Counted from the stretch's first letter, positions 42,940-51,914 are shown. The stretch is DNA of 64,000 nucleotides from Kribbella monticola (GCF_003261635.1 NZ_QFXK01000039.1:310001-374000); one strand, 5' to 3'. Translations and numbers: made by a program. Notes: a model not told the origin generated them from the letters alone.

Positions 42940-43874
42940 GCGGCCGTCTCCCTGGAGCGCAGGTAGCCGATCTGGATGAACGACACGGCCGCGACGAAGA
43001 TCGCCAGCACCAGCGCGACGGCCGTGCTGTAGCCGAACTTGCCGAACACGAAGGCCTGCTTGTAGAGCACCGTCGACAAGGTGTCGGTGGCGTAACCCGG
43101 TCCGCCGTTCGTCATCGCGATGATCTGGGTGAACAGCGTGAGCCCGCCGACCGTGGACAGCATCACGTTGATCGTCACAGCGGGTGCCAGCAACGGCCAG
43201 GTGATGTGCCGGAACCGCGCGACCGTGCCGGCCCCGTCCACCATCGCCGACTCGTGCAGTTCCTGCGGCACGCCTTCGAGGCCGGCCAGGAAGATCACCA
43301 TCGAATAGCCCGCACATTGCCAGATCACGGTGAAGGCGACCGACCAGATCGCCAGCGACGGATTGCCCAGCCAGTCCTGCCGCAGCGATCCGAGGCCGAC
43401 CGCGTTCAGCGCGGCGTTCAGGCCGGCGTCCGGCGCGGGGTTGTAGACGTACTTCCAGAGGAACGACACCATTACCGGGCTCACCACGACCGGCGCGAAG
43501 AAGATCACCCGCAGCACCATCCGGCTCTTGATGGTGGTGTGGACGCCGAGCGCCAGCAGCAAGCCGAGCCCGTTCTGCACCACGACGATCGCGACCGTCA
43601 GGAACAACGTGTTCCGCAACGCCCCGAGCGCCTGGTCGTCGTGCAGCAACTGCTTGAAATTCGCCAGCCCGACAAAGGACCGCTGCTCCCCCACCCCCGA
43701 CCAATCGGTAAAGGCCGACCCGGCCCCGACAATGCTCGGGTACAACATCACCAACGCATAGACCAGCAGCGCAGGAGCGGCAAACAACCACGGCGGCGCG
43801 ATGCCACCGCGCCGGCCTACCCGTCGTACCGGCGGCGGGACCGGCGTGACGGGCGGCGACATGACCGCCGTCAT
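42936..43874 (-). CDS. carbohydrate ABC transporter permease (MalF-like)
   Basis: 312 aa. Membrane segments begin PPWLFAAPALLVYALVMLYPSIVGA; EAA loop QELHESAMVDGAGTVARFRHITWPLLAPAVTI. ATG 43874 overlaps the binding-protein stop (ATGA); a second ATG four codons later (43862) is also possible. Confidence 0.92.
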   Translation of the reverse strand: MTAVMSPPVTPVPPPVRRVGRRGGIAPPWLFAAPALLVYALVMLYPSIVGAGSAFTDWSGVGEQRSFVGLANFKQLLHDDQALGALRNTLFLTVAIVVVQNGLGLLLALGVHTTIKSRMVLRVIFFAPVVVSPVMVSFLWKYVYNPAPDAGLNAALNAVGLGSLRQDWLGNPSLAIWSVAFTVIWQCAGYSMVIFLAGLEGVPQELHESAMVDGAGTVARFRHITWPLLAPAVTINVMLSTVGGLTLFTQIIAMTNGGPGYATDTLSTVLYKQAFVFGKFGYSTAVALVLAIFVAAVSFIQIGYLRSRETAA

Positions 43875-45157
43875 GCGCGCTTCCGGTAGGCCTCGTCCAT
43901 CTTTTTCAGGGCTCCGTCGACGGTGGTCTTGCCGCCGAGTAGTTCCTGTACTACGGCGAAGTGGGTGGGCTGGACCTCGGCGTTCGGCCAGCGCTGGTCC
44001 ATGAAGGGGACCGCCTTGTTGTCGGCGAGGAACGGGAGGAAAGGCTTCAGCACGGGGTCGACCTTGGCCTCGCCGTCGGAGTACAGGGGGACACAGGCGA
44101 CCGCCTCGGCCCAGGCGTTGACGACGTCCGGCCGGCCGCAGAACTCGATGAACTTGCGGCCCTGGTCGGCCTTCTTGCTCTTGGCGCTGACCGCGATACC
44201 GACCACGATGCCGCCCGGGATCCAGTTGTCCGCGACGTTGTCGGTGGCCGGCAGCGGGAACATGCCGATGTCGTCCGGCGACGGCGCGGCTTCGCGATAG
44301 GCCTGCAGGACGGCCGAGACCTGGACCACCATCGCCGCCTTGCCGGTGCCGACCATCGAGGTGGCCTGCTCGTACGTCGTACCGTTCGGGTTGTCGTTGA
44401 AGAAACCGCGCTTCTGCAGTTCGAGGTACTTGTTCATCGCGTCGGCCCACCCGGAACCGGCGAACGTCGCGGACCCCGCGGCCATCTTGTCGTCGAAATC
44501 GGGCTGCTTGGCGTAGACCGTGCCCGGCACGAGGGCGTAGTTGATCAGCTGCGTCACCCACGGCGTCTGGGCACCGAGGGCGAGCGGCACGATGCCCTTC
44601 TTCTTCAGGGTTTCGCACACCGTCAGCAGTTCACTCCAGGTCGTCGGCGGCTGAACTCCGGCGGTGGCGAAGGCCTTCTTGTTGTAGATGACCCCGAGCA
44701 CGCTGGTGCCGGGCGAGAAGATACGGGTCTTGCCGTCCTGCTGGAAGGCACCCTTGAACCCGGACGGGATCTTCTGCGTCCAGGCCTGGTCGCTCAGATC
44801 CGCCAGCAGATTCGCCTTGCTGAGCTGGACCATCGACATCGCGCTGCCGTTGCCCGGGTAGACCGCGTGCAGGTCCGGCGCATTACCGGCCGCCAGCTGC
44901 GCGCGCAGCGCGGTCTGCAACTGGTCGGCGGGCGAGAAGGACAGGTTGTAGTCGAAGTCGGCGTTCTTCGCCTTGTACTCCTCCAGCGCCTTGCGGAGCC
45001 CGGCCTCCTGGCTGCCCGCGCCGATGATCTTCAGCTGGCCGCCACCACCACCGGACGACTTGCCGCCACAGGCAGCCAGAGTGCCGACCGCTGCGGCCCC
45101 GCCCATCAGCTGCAGGAGACGCCGGCGGCTGACGGGACGCTCGATTACGGATGCCAC
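43871..45157 (-). CDS. ABC transporter substrate-binding lipoprotein (family 1)
   Basis: 428 aa. N terminus SRRRLLQLMGGAAAVGTLAACGG is a twin-Arg-like lipoprotein signal with the lipid-accepting Cys near residue 30. The mature protein is a type-1 sugar-binding protein (KNADFDYNLSFSPADQLQTALRAQLAAGNAPDLHAVYPG; TWSELLTVCETLKKKGIVPLALG). GTG 45157 follows AGGAGG with 6-nt spacing. It is the first gene of a six-gene operon reaching the discoidin protein. A LacI-like site lies 23 bp upstream. No ATPase is encoded, so it is likely energised by a shared MsiK. Confidence 0.92.
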   Translation of the reverse strand: MASVIERPVSRRRLLQLMGGAAAVGTLAACGGKSSGGGGGQLKIIGAGSQEAGLRKALEEYKAKNADFDYNLSFSPADQLQTALRAQLAAGNAPDLHAVYPGNGSAMSMVQLSKANLLADLSDQAWTQKIPSGFKGAFQQDGKTRIFSPGTSVLGVIYNKKAFATAGVQPPTTWSELLTVCETLKKKGIVPLALGAQTPWVTQLINYALVPGTVYAKQPDFDDKMAAGSATFAGSGWADAMNKYLELQKRGFFNDNPNGTTYEQATSMVGTGKAAMVVQVSAVLQAYREAAPSPDDIGMFPLPATDNVADNWIPGGIVVGIAVSAKSKKADQGRKFIEFCGRPDVVNAWAEAVACVPLYSDGEAKVDPVLKPFLPFLADNKAVPFMDQRWPNAEVQPTHFAVVQELLGGKTTVDGALKKMDEAYRKRA

Positions 45158-45179
45158 GGTTCCTCCTGAGCTCGGAGCG

Positions 45180-45191
45180 TGAAACGCTCCA
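45180..45191. promoter_or_regulatory. LacI-type half-symmetric site
   Basis: TGAAACGCTCCA has the LacI-family shape (TG-A-central CG-T-CA; four of six pairs symmetric) and lies just upstream of the transporter/glycosidase operon. No LacI gene is in the window. Confidence 0.3.
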
Positions 45192-45362
45192 GAAAATATC
45201 GCTGATTGACGTGAACTACTCGGAATGAGGTGTTAATTTCCTCACGCCGGGCACGCTACGGACGCCTTGGAGGAGGTGTCAAGAGGTCCGCCGCCATCAA
45301 TTGAAAGGATTCAGCCCAGCGGTGGCGCAGCGCAGGGCAGCCTGACTGCGACGGATGTCAGA

Positions 45363-45983
45363 ATGGGCGCTGTGCCTGAGACGACCCGTGCCCTGTTGAG
45401 TGGCCAGGAGACGGCCTGGAAACTCATCCTGGATCACCCGTTCGTGGCGCAGACCTCGGCGGGCACGCTGCCTCGCACGGCCTTCGATCGCTGGCTGGTC
45501 GAGGACTACTACTTCGTCCGGTCGTTCCGTGCGTTCCTCGCCGACCTAACCGCCATCGCGCCGGACGACCAGGCCCGGGAAGTGCTGGCCGGCGGATCGG
45601 CCGCACTCGTCCCCGAACTGGAACTGTTCGAAGCGACCGCGGCCGACCGCGGGCTGGACCTCGACGTCGAACCGTCCCTGCTCAACCTCGGCTACACCTC
45701 CTATCTGGCTGCCTCGGCGCCCGCCGGCTGGCCGCTCGGCATCACCGTCCTCTGGGCCGTCGAGAAGGCGTACTACGACGCCTGGGCCTCTGTCCGCGAC
45801 ACGACCGGCCCGGACACGCAGTACGCCGGGTTCATCGCGAACTGGTCGTCGCCGGAGTTCGCGGCGTACGTCGAACAGCTCGGCGCACTGGTGGATCGTG
45901 AGCAACTGAGCGCGGACCTCAGCCTCGCCTTCGACCGGGTGGTCCGCTTCGAACTGGCTTTCTGGGATCTGGTGGCCGGGTGA
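45363..45983 (+). CDS. TenA/THI-4 family protein without cysteine
   Basis: 206 aa all-helical TenA-like protein. DRWLVEDYYFVRSFRAFLADL (about 38-58) and NLGYTSYLAASAPAGWPLGITVLWAVEKAYYDAW (about 112-145) match the aminopyrimidine-binding helices. Classic TenA uses a cysteine nucleophile; this protein contains none, so it belongs with the TenA_E branch, or has another hydrolytic or chaperone-like role. ATG 45363 has a weak ribosome binding site; an in-frame GTG follows at 45372. No thiamine riboswitch motif was seen upstream. The next gene starts inside its stop (GTGA). Confidence 0.82.
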   Translation: MGAVPETTRALLSGQETAWKLILDHPFVAQTSAGTLPRTAFDRWLVEDYYFVRSFRAFLADLTAIAPDDQAREVLAGGSAALVPELELFEATAADRGLDLDVEPSLLNLGYTSYLAASAPAGWPLGITVLWAVEKAYYDAWASVRDTTGPDTQYAGFIANWSSPEFAAYVEQLGALVDREQLSADLSLAFDRVVRFELAFWDLVAG

Positions 45984-46678
45984 GGACATCGGTCCTGGCG
46001 AGCGGCATCGTCCTGCTCGCCGTTGCCGGCGCCGCCGCGGGCTACTACGGCGGCGAACTCACAGGCCCGGCCACCGTCCGCGAAGCCGCCCCGGCAGCAC
46101 CGCTGAGCGCCCGGCCCACCGATCCCCCACTCCCGCGGAAGACACCCGAGCCGTCCGCGGTACCGTCGCTGACCACCGACGAGCTGGACTTCCACACCCA
46201 GAACTTCACCATCCACGACGACTCCGGCTCGCCGGTGGGCATGGCGATCAGGATCCCGCGCGGATGGCAGCTGACCCGGGATCCGAAGATGCCACGTGAG
46301 GTCAAGTTCCTCGACCCGCTCAAGGAACGAGCGGTCCGGGTCGAGTCCGCACTTCCACCACCGGCGACGTCGACCACCGACTCGATGACCCAACTGGTGG
46401 CCAACCTGAAGTCGAGTCAGCCCTACGAGAACGATCTGCGGATCCTCTCCCAGACCGACGAACAGCTCGAGGCCAACGGAGAGACCCGGACGGTCTCCAC
46501 GCTGACCTACACCTACATCCCGAAGAAGACCCTCCGCTACGTGATCGTCCGCTGGATAGCAACCGACGGCGACGACAACGCGACCGTGGAGATGAGCATC
46601 ACCGGCCTGCCCCAGGACGCGGCAGCCCTTCGCGCCCTGCTCCTGGAAACCTCCCGCTCGGTCCACCAGACCGGCTGA
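45980..46678 (+). CDS. membrane-anchored extracytoplasmic protein, paralogue A
   Basis: 232 aa. One N-terminal membrane segment (VLASGIVLLAVAGAAAGYYGG), then a Pro/Thr-rich linker (about 35-65) and a globular domain (about 68-230) with MAIRIPRGWQLTRDP and TLRYVIVRWIATDGDDNATVEMSITGLPQDAAAL. The domain order recalls the PsbP/Mog1/LpqN-like fold. It shares the 'LRYV.VRW.A.D' and 'VEMS.TGL.QDA.AL' blocks with the following gene, so the two are duplicates. GTG 45980 overlaps the TenA stop. Confidence 0.75.
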   Translation: MRTSVLASGIVLLAVAGAAAGYYGGELTGPATVREAAPAAPLSARPTDPPLPRKTPEPSAVPSLTTDELDFHTQNFTIHDDSGSPVGMAIRIPRGWQLTRDPKMPREVKFLDPLKERAVRVESALPPPATSTTDSMTQLVANLKSSQPYENDLRILSQTDEQLEANGETRTVSTLTYTYIPKKTLRYVIVRWIATDGDDNATVEMSITGLPQDAAALRALLLETSRSVHQTG

Positions 46679-46777
46679 GGATCACGGTTGGGTGACAGGT
46701 CGGAGAGCGAAGCGAACCTGCGGGCGGGCTAGCGTGTCAAAGGAGCGTAGTTGGGTGGACCGGGAGGAGGGGTGATC

Positions 46778-47515
46778 GTGGCCGGACGTGGGATCGGGCG
46801 CGCTCTGCTCGGTTCTGGCCTGCTCGCGGTGACCGTGCTCGGGGGAGCAGGCGGTTACGGCATCGGGCTGCTGACGAGTGCAGCCTCCGAGCCCAACGGG
46901 CGCGCAGTACCGCTGGGTGCTGTGACGCCGCCGGAATCGACGCCGACACCTGCGCCGACGAGCACGCCGACGGAGACGCTGAAGCCACAAAGGACCCCGA
47001 CACCGGACAACTCGGCGCCGCTGCGAGCCGACGACCTGAGCTACCAGACGCGTGAGTTCGACACCGAAGGCGTGGTGCGTTCGAGGGTCACGGTGAAGGT
47101 GCCGCGGAACTGGTGGATGACCCAACCCGATCCCAAGCGTGAGGCCCGGTTCACCGATCCCACCGCCAAGCGCTGGGTCCGGATCGAGTCCGGCTTCAGC
47201 CTGACCCGACCGCCGGCCGCCTCGATGGAGCTCCGGATCGAGGTGCTCAAGACCCAGGTCCCGGCCGACCAGCTGCTCACGATCCACAGCCAGAAGGTCG
47301 ACCCGTCGGGCCGGACCGCCACGCTGTCGTACAGCTACCTACCCGCCGGAGCGACAACGCTCCGGTACGTCTTCGTCCGCTGGGCCGCCCTGGACGCGAG
47401 TGGCAAAGTCGCCGTGGAGATGAGCTCGACCGGGCTGCGGCAGGACGCGGACGCTTTGCTCGACGTGCTTGATCACGCGACCGACAGCGTTACCCGGAAG
47501 GACTCGCCGCTTTAG
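46778..47515 (+). CDS. membrane-anchored extracytoplasmic protein, paralogue B
   Basis: 245 aa. Membrane segment LLGSGLLAVTVLGGAGGYGIGLL, then a TPTPAPTSTPT linker and a domain with VTVKVPRNWWMTQPDPKREARF and TTLRYVFVRWAALDASGKVAVEMSSTGLRQDADALL, parallel to paralogue A. GTG 46778 is preferred since AGGAGG ends 7 nt upstream; GTG 46772 is the alternative. It ends in a 4-nt convergent overlap with the ArsR gene. Function unknown. Confidence 0.75.
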   Translation: MAGRGIGRALLGSGLLAVTVLGGAGGYGIGLLTSAASEPNGRAVPLGAVTPPESTPTPAPTSTPTETLKPQRTPTPDNSAPLRADDLSYQTREFDTEGVVRSRVTVKVPRNWWMTQPDPKREARFTDPTAKRWVRIESGFSLTRPPAASMELRIEVLKTQVPADQLLTIHSQKVDPSGRTATLSYSYLPAGATTLRYVFVRWAALDASGKVAVEMSSTGLRQDADALLDVLDHATDSVTRKDSPL

Positions 47516-48264
47516 TTGCCCTCGGCCAACAACTTCAGGTCGGTGAGCGCGGCCCGGCCGGCTGGGGTGAGGTCGATGGCGCGGTGACGAGGGCGGCGGG
47601 TGATCCACTCGCGGTCGAAGAGGGCGTTCGCGAGGGATGCTCCGAGGCGGCCGGCCAGGTGGTGTTTCTGTTCGCTCCAATCGACACAGAACCGCAACAA
47701 ACGGCGCGACGGGCTGCCTGTCGACAGGTCGACGCCGAGTTCACCAAAGATCTCGGGCGCAGCCGGGCCGAGCTCGTACGGGCCGTCCGGCAATTGCTGA
47801 GCCAGGGGGTCGTCCGGTCGCCGCGCCGCGCCGGAGCAGCCATCAGTTCGGAGGAGCGCCTCCCGGCGTACGAGGCCTTCCAGGAGGGCGACTCCTAGTC
47901 TCCCGGCGACGTGGTCGTAGCAGGTGCGGGCTTCGCGGAGCGCTGCGGCTCTGGTGCTCTGCTTCAGCGACTTGATCGGCTCTGGGCGGGCGATGCGGGC
48001 TACGGCTTCCACTGCGGCTGCAACCTCGGGACCGGCGAGGCGGTAGTACCTGTGCCGGCCAGAGGTCTCCACTGTGAGCAGTCCTCCGTCCAGCAGCTTG
48101 CGGAGGTGTGCGCTGATCGTCTGCGCTGACACGCCTGCCTCCGTTGCCAACAGTGAGGCAGGCAGCGCTCTCCCGTCGGCCAAAGCCACCAGTACCTTGG
48201 CTCTGGCCGGCTCAGCGAGCAGTGTTGCGGCTGCCGCCACATCCGCGTCTCCGGCTCGTTCCAT
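47512..48264 (-). CDS. ArsR-family regulator with C-terminal extension
   Basis: 250 aa. Winged helix at about 10-85 (AAAATLLAEPARAKVLVALADGRALPASLLATEAGVSAQTISAHLRKLLDGGLLTVETSGRHRYYRLAG). The C-terminal half is a second winged-helix-like region found in long ArsR proteins (RFCVDWSEQKHHLAGRLGASLANALFDREWITRRPRHRAIDLTPAGRAAL). The HH and C in CVDWSEQKHHL may bind metal or ligand. It is divergent from an MFS exporter 64 bp away, so it probably represses it and itself. Confidence 0.88.
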   Translation of the reverse strand: MERAGDADVAAAATLLAEPARAKVLVALADGRALPASLLATEAGVSAQTISAHLRKLLDGGLLTVETSGRHRYYRLAGPEVAAAVEAVARIARPEPIKSLKQSTRAAALREARTCYDHVAGRLGVALLEGLVRREALLRTDGCSGAARRPDDPLAQQLPDGPYELGPAAPEIFGELGVDLSTGSPSRRLLRFCVDWSEQKHHLAGRLGASLANALFDREWITRRPRHRAIDLTPAGRAALTDLKLLAEGN

Positions 48265-48283
48265 ACCTCCATGGTTCCACCGA

Positions 48284-48310
48284 CACGCTTCGATGCGCCC
48301 CGAAGTGTTA
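48284..48310. promoter_or_regulatory. imperfect palindrome between arsR-like gene and MFS gene
   Basis: ACACGCTTCG and CGAAGTGT surround a short GC spacer in the 64-bp divergent region. It is a plausible ArsR-family operator; symmetry is interrupted by two bases. Confidence 0.35.
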
Positions 48311-48328
48311 GCGGTACAGACTGGAAAC

Positions 48329-49558
48329 ATGTTGCTCGCAGTGCTTTGTGTCGGAATCTTCCTGGTGCAACTGGACGTCACCGTCGTCAATGTGGCGTTG
48401 CCCGCGCTCCGGATCGGACTCCACGCCAGCCTCGCCGGCCAGCAGTGGGTGGTCAGCGGCTACATGATCACTCTCGCCGCCCTCCTCCTCGTCTGCGGCG
48501 CCGCTGGTGACCGGATCGGCCATCGCAAGGTGGTGCTGACCGGACTCAGCGTCTTCGGTCTGGCATCGCTGGGCTGCGGTGTCGCACCCAGCATCGAGCT
48601 ACTGGTAGCTGCACGAGCACTTCAGGGCATAGGCGCTGCCCTCTTGCTGCCCGGCACTCTCGCCGTCATCACCGACCTGTACTCCGACGGCGCCGCTCGT
48701 GCCCGGGCTGTCGGGATCTGGGCCGGTGCCGGTGCCCTCGCTCTGCCATCGGGTCCGATCCTTGGCGGCTTGCTGGTCAGTACGTTCGGCTGGCGCGCTG
48801 TGTTCCTGATCAACCTGCCACTCATCGGAGCCGCCATTCCCCTCGCCGTACGGCTTGTTCCGGCTCGGTCGCCGAGTGCTCCGTCGGCTCGGTCGCGGCT
48901 GGCCCTGAACCGGGCCTTTGTCGGCAGCAACGTGATCGCCGGCCTGATGAACCTCGTCGGGCTCGGGACGATCCTCGTGATGACGCTCTACCTGCAGGAG
49001 CGACTCGGCCACGGCGCTCTGCGGGCCGGGCTGGAGTTGCTGCCCTTGTTCGTGCCGCTCGCGGTACTAGGGCCGGTCAGCGGGCGTATCACCGCGCGTC
49101 TCGGGCCGCGGCTGCCGATGACGGCCGGGCTACTCCTCGGGGCAGCAGGATCTGCTTGCCTGCTACTGGTGCGGCCCACCAGCGCGTACGCCGCCGTCGT
49201 ACCGGTCGAGCTCGGCCTCGGCCTGGGGATGGGGTGCCTCACCGCCGCGGTCGTCAGCGCGGCGATCGCCTCGCTGCCGGCCGATCGCGCCGGCTTCGCG
49301 AGTGGGGTGAACAACACCGCACGGCAGGCTGTCGGGGCGCTCGGAATCGCCTTGTACGGCGCGGTTGTGGGCAGCCCGGCAACCCGCCCGGGCTTCGTGC
49401 GCGGGCTGCATCAACTCGCGTGGATCGGTGCCGGGCTGTGGTTGGCCGCGGCGCTACTCACCTGGCTGACGATCTCGTCAGCGCGGCCAGATGGTCCGGA
49501 ACACGACAGAACGCAGCCGGTAGAACCGGCGACGTCCGGACTGGAGCAGAGCGGGTGA
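48329..49558 (+). CDS. MFS drug transporter (DHA2-like)
   Basis: 409 aa. LVQLDVTVVNVALPAL at the N terminus is the DHA2 signature; GDRIGHRKVVLTG is motif A between segments 2 and 3; ARALQGIGAALLLPGTLAVITD is the motif-B region. Length and hydrophobic pattern fit 12 segments, short for the usual 14 of DHA2. The C-terminal 30 residues are hydrophilic. Proton-driven efflux of a drug or metabolite, controlled by the divergent ArsR protein. Confidence 0.88.
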   Translation: MLLAVLCVGIFLVQLDVTVVNVALPALRIGLHASLAGQQWVVSGYMITLAALLLVCGAAGDRIGHRKVVLTGLSVFGLASLGCGVAPSIELLVAARALQGIGAALLLPGTLAVITDLYSDGAARARAVGIWAGAGALALPSGPILGGLLVSTFGWRAVFLINLPLIGAAIPLAVRLVPARSPSAPSARSRLALNRAFVGSNVIAGLMNLVGLGTILVMTLYLQERLGHGALRAGLELLPLFVPLAVLGPVSGRITARLGPRLPMTAGLLLGAAGSACLLLVRPTSAYAAVVPVELGLGLGMGCLTAAVVSAAIASLPADRAGFASGVNNTARQAVGALGIALYGAVVGSPATRPGFVRGLHQLAWIGAGLWLAAALLTWLTISSARPDGPEHDRTQPVEPATSGLEQSG

Positions 49559-49584
49559 CGGCCGGAGCCGTTCGACGTCAATCC

Positions 49585-51291
49585 TCACGAGTTCCCATCA
49601 CCGGCGTAGGAGATCGAATTGGCAATCTCGAGTGCGCGGGCCTGATCGGCGGCTGACACCTGCACCTGAACGAGCAGGGAGTAACCGCCGAAGGTCGCGA
49701 CTCGCTGGAGCAGCATATTGCCGCCCGGGCAGCCGGTCGAGATCCTGTCCACGGCGTCGTAGCCGTTGATACTGCTCTTGGTGAGCTCGTTGTCGCTGTT
49801 GCAGCCGTACTGCGCTCCGCCGGCCAGCTTCTTGTCCGCATCGGTTGCCTGCGGCATCACTCCGACGAACAGGCCGCGGGTGGAGGTTCCGGGCGCGGTC
49901 CAGTTGTCGTCCCGGCTGACCCGGAAGGCCGGGCGATCGGTCGGGCTGCCGGGCGGACGCCAGTTGCCCTGGACCACGAAGCCGGCCAGTTCCTTGGGCA
50001 CCTTGGCGGTGAAACTCCCTTGGCTGACGGGGACGACGCGACGCGGTTCGTAGTACCGCTCGGCGAAGAAACCTGCGCCACCGCCGAGGATCAGCGCGAG
50101 CAAGGCGGCAACGACCCATCGGCCACGCCGCCGCTTCTTCGGTGCGGCGGTCGCACTGGCTGGCTCGACGCCTTGGCTGCCGAGAAGAGCAACATGCGCC
50201 GCGGCATCCGCACCGGCACCGGACAAGGACAAGGTGCTCTTACCGGAGTCGTTGCCATCGCTTTCGTCGTCGGTGTCGATTGGTGCTTCGACGCCGGCTG
50301 GCGCGGTGTCGTCGGTGGGTTTGATCACCGTTGGTGCGTTCGAGTCGCTCAGGGCGGTGGTCTCGCCGGCTGGGTCGATCGTCGCGGTCTCGGCGTCAGC
50401 CGTTGCCAGCCCGGTCTTCACCTCGGCGACGGCGGCTGCAGCCGTCGCGGGCTTGACCTGGGTGACGAAGTGCTGGGTGGTCTCGTCGAGGGCTCCGACG
50501 AGTTCGCGGGTGAAGGTGGCGACGTCCGGCCAGCGCTTCTCCCGGTCCGGATCGAGCGCGCGCACGATCGCAGCGTCCACCCGGTCCGGTACGGCGAACC
50601 CCAGCGAGCTCGGCGGCGGCGGCGCCTGCACCCGCCCGGCCGCGCCCAGACCGTCGACCTGATGTGGCGAGCGGCCGGTCAACGCGGCATACGCGACCGC
50701 GCCGAGCGAATACTGATCGGCCCGCTGGTCGAGTCGGTCTCCCATCGCCTGCTCGGGCGCGACGTACGACGGCGTACCGCCGGGCATCGTGATTCTCGAC
50801 ACCTCGTCCAGCGATTTGCCCAGGCCGAGGTCGGACAGGACCGCCCGGTCCCCCTCGTCGGTACTGCGGAAGAGCACGTTGGCGGGCTTCACATCGCGAT
50901 GCAGCAACCCGCGCCGGTGCAGCGCCTGCAGCCCGCGACCCACCTGGACGATGACGCCGACGGCCGCGTCCAGGGCGAGCGGCTCCTTCTTCAACCGGTC
51001 GGCGAGCGTGCCGCGGTCGGCGTACGTGAGCACCAGGAACGGCCGGCCGTCCTCCAGTTCGCCCACATCGTGGACCTGGACGACGTGCTCGGACTCCACC
51101 CGGCGCAGGAACCGGCCCTCCTCGAGGAACCGGCGGCGGACCGAATCGTCGTGCGCCCAGTTGTCGGCCAGCACCTTGACCGCGACCTCGGCGTCGAGTT
51201 GCTCGTCGTACGCGAGCCACACGGTGGCGAAACCGCCTGAGCCCAGGCGTCGGCGCACGACGTACCGGCCTAGTCTGGATGGGACCCCCAT
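49585..51291 (-). CDS. PknB-like serine/threonine protein kinase with extracellular domain
   Basis: 568 aa. Kinase domain at about 7-275: GSGGFATVW (P-loop), VAVKVL (Lys), HRDVKPANVLF (catalytic loop), DLGLGK (DLG in place of DFG), GTPSYVAPEQ. Then a Ser/Thr/Asp-rich cytosolic linker, KKRRRGRWVVAALLALILGGGAGFF as membrane segment (about 390-412), and a 155-aa extracellular domain with FTAKVPKELAGFVVQGNW, similar in style to the paralogue pair at 45980-47515. GTG/ATG choices at 51291 and 51300 both precede GRYVVRRRLG. It is divergent from an ECF sigma gene. Confidence 0.92.
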   Translation of the reverse strand: MGVPSRLGRYVVRRRLGSGGFATVWLAYDEQLDAEVAVKVLADNWAHDDSVRRRFLEEGRFLRRVESEHVVQVHDVGELEDGRPFLVLTYADRGTLADRLKKEPLALDAAVGVIVQVGRGLQALHRRGLLHRDVKPANVLFRSTDEGDRAVLSDLGLGKSLDEVSRITMPGGTPSYVAPEQAMGDRLDQRADQYSLGAVAYAALTGRSPHQVDGLGAAGRVQAPPPPSSLGFAVPDRVDAAIVRALDPDREKRWPDVATFTRELVGALDETTQHFVTQVKPATAAAAVAEVKTGLATADAETATIDPAGETTALSDSNAPTVIKPTDDTAPAGVEAPIDTDDESDGNDSGKSTLSLSGAGADAAAHVALLGSQGVEPASATAAPKKRRRGRWVVAALLALILGGGAGFFAERYYEPRRVVPVSQGSFTAKVPKELAGFVVQGNWRPPGSPTDRPAFRVSRDDNWTAPGTSTRGLFVGVMPQATDADKKLAGGAQYGCNSDNELTKSSINGYDAVDRISTGCPGGNMLLQRVATFGGYSLLVQVQVSAADQARALEIANSISYAGDGNS

Positions 51292-51353
51292 ACAAGGCAT
51301 TATGGAGTACTCGGAGTCCCACGCCCGGGGGACCGCTGACAACGAAGGCGCAG

Positions 51354-51914
51354 ATGAGCGAAAGCAGCAGCCCGACCGACGAGCTGGCCGTCCTGGCCGA
51401 GCGTGCCGCCGGCGGTGACAAGAACGCGATGGACGACCTGTTGCGGCAGGTCCATCCCCGCGTGCTGCGGATCTGCCGCAGTGTGCTGCCGTACTCCGCC
51501 GACGCCGAGGACGCCGCTCAGGAGGCGCTGCTCAACATCGCCACCAAGATCCACACGTACTCCGGCCGCAGCAGCTTCTCGACCTGGGTGCACTCCGTCG
51601 CGGCGAACTCGGCCCGCTCGACGTACCGCAAGCTCAAGCGCACCGCCCAGGCGGCCCACAACCCCGAGCAGATGGAGAAGCCGGACCCGCGGACGACCAG
51701 CGTCATCGCCGGCACTCGCCTCGACCTGCTCGAAGCCCTGGAAACCCTCGAGCGCGACCGCCCGCAGATGGTCACTCCGCTCGTACTGCGCGACGTCTAC
51801 GGCCTCTCGTACGAAGAGATCGCCGCCGAAGTCGGAGCCCCGCTCGGCACCATCAAGTCCCGCATCCACGACGCCCGCGAGGTAGTCCGCCCCCTTCTGC
51901 GCCCGAAGGACTGA
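51354..51914 (+). CDS. ECF-type RNA polymerase sigma factor
   Basis: 186 aa. Region 2 at about 22-90 (MDDLLRQVHPRVLRICRSVLPYSADAEDAAQEALLNIATKIHTYSGRSSFSTWVHSVAANSARSTYRKLKR); region 4 at about 125-180 (RDVYGLSYEEIAAEVGAPLGTIKSRIHDAREVVR). No anti-sigma gene follows. The divergent PknB-like kinase suggests phosphorylation-controlled activity, as is known for some kinase-linked sigma factors. ATG 51354 follows GAAGG. Confidence 0.92.
   Translation: MSESSSPTDELAVLAERAAGGDKNAMDDLLRQVHPRVLRICRSVLPYSADAEDAAQEALLNIATKIHTYSGRSSFSTWVHSVAANSARSTYRKLKRTAQAAHNPEQMEKPDPRTTSVIAGTRLDLLEALETLERDRPQMVTPLVLRDVYGLSYEEIAAEVGAPLGTIKSRIHDAREVVRPLLRPKD

Noticed and set aside
45192-45362. Thiamine (TPP) riboswitch upstream of tenA
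   Set aside because: No conserved THI-box blocks (CTGAGA or ACCTGA-type motifs) could be found in the leader.
48074-48328. N-terminal extension of the MFS gene back to 48074
   Set aside because: It would run through the divergent ArsR gene and shared promoter; the MFS signature begins directly after ATG 48329.
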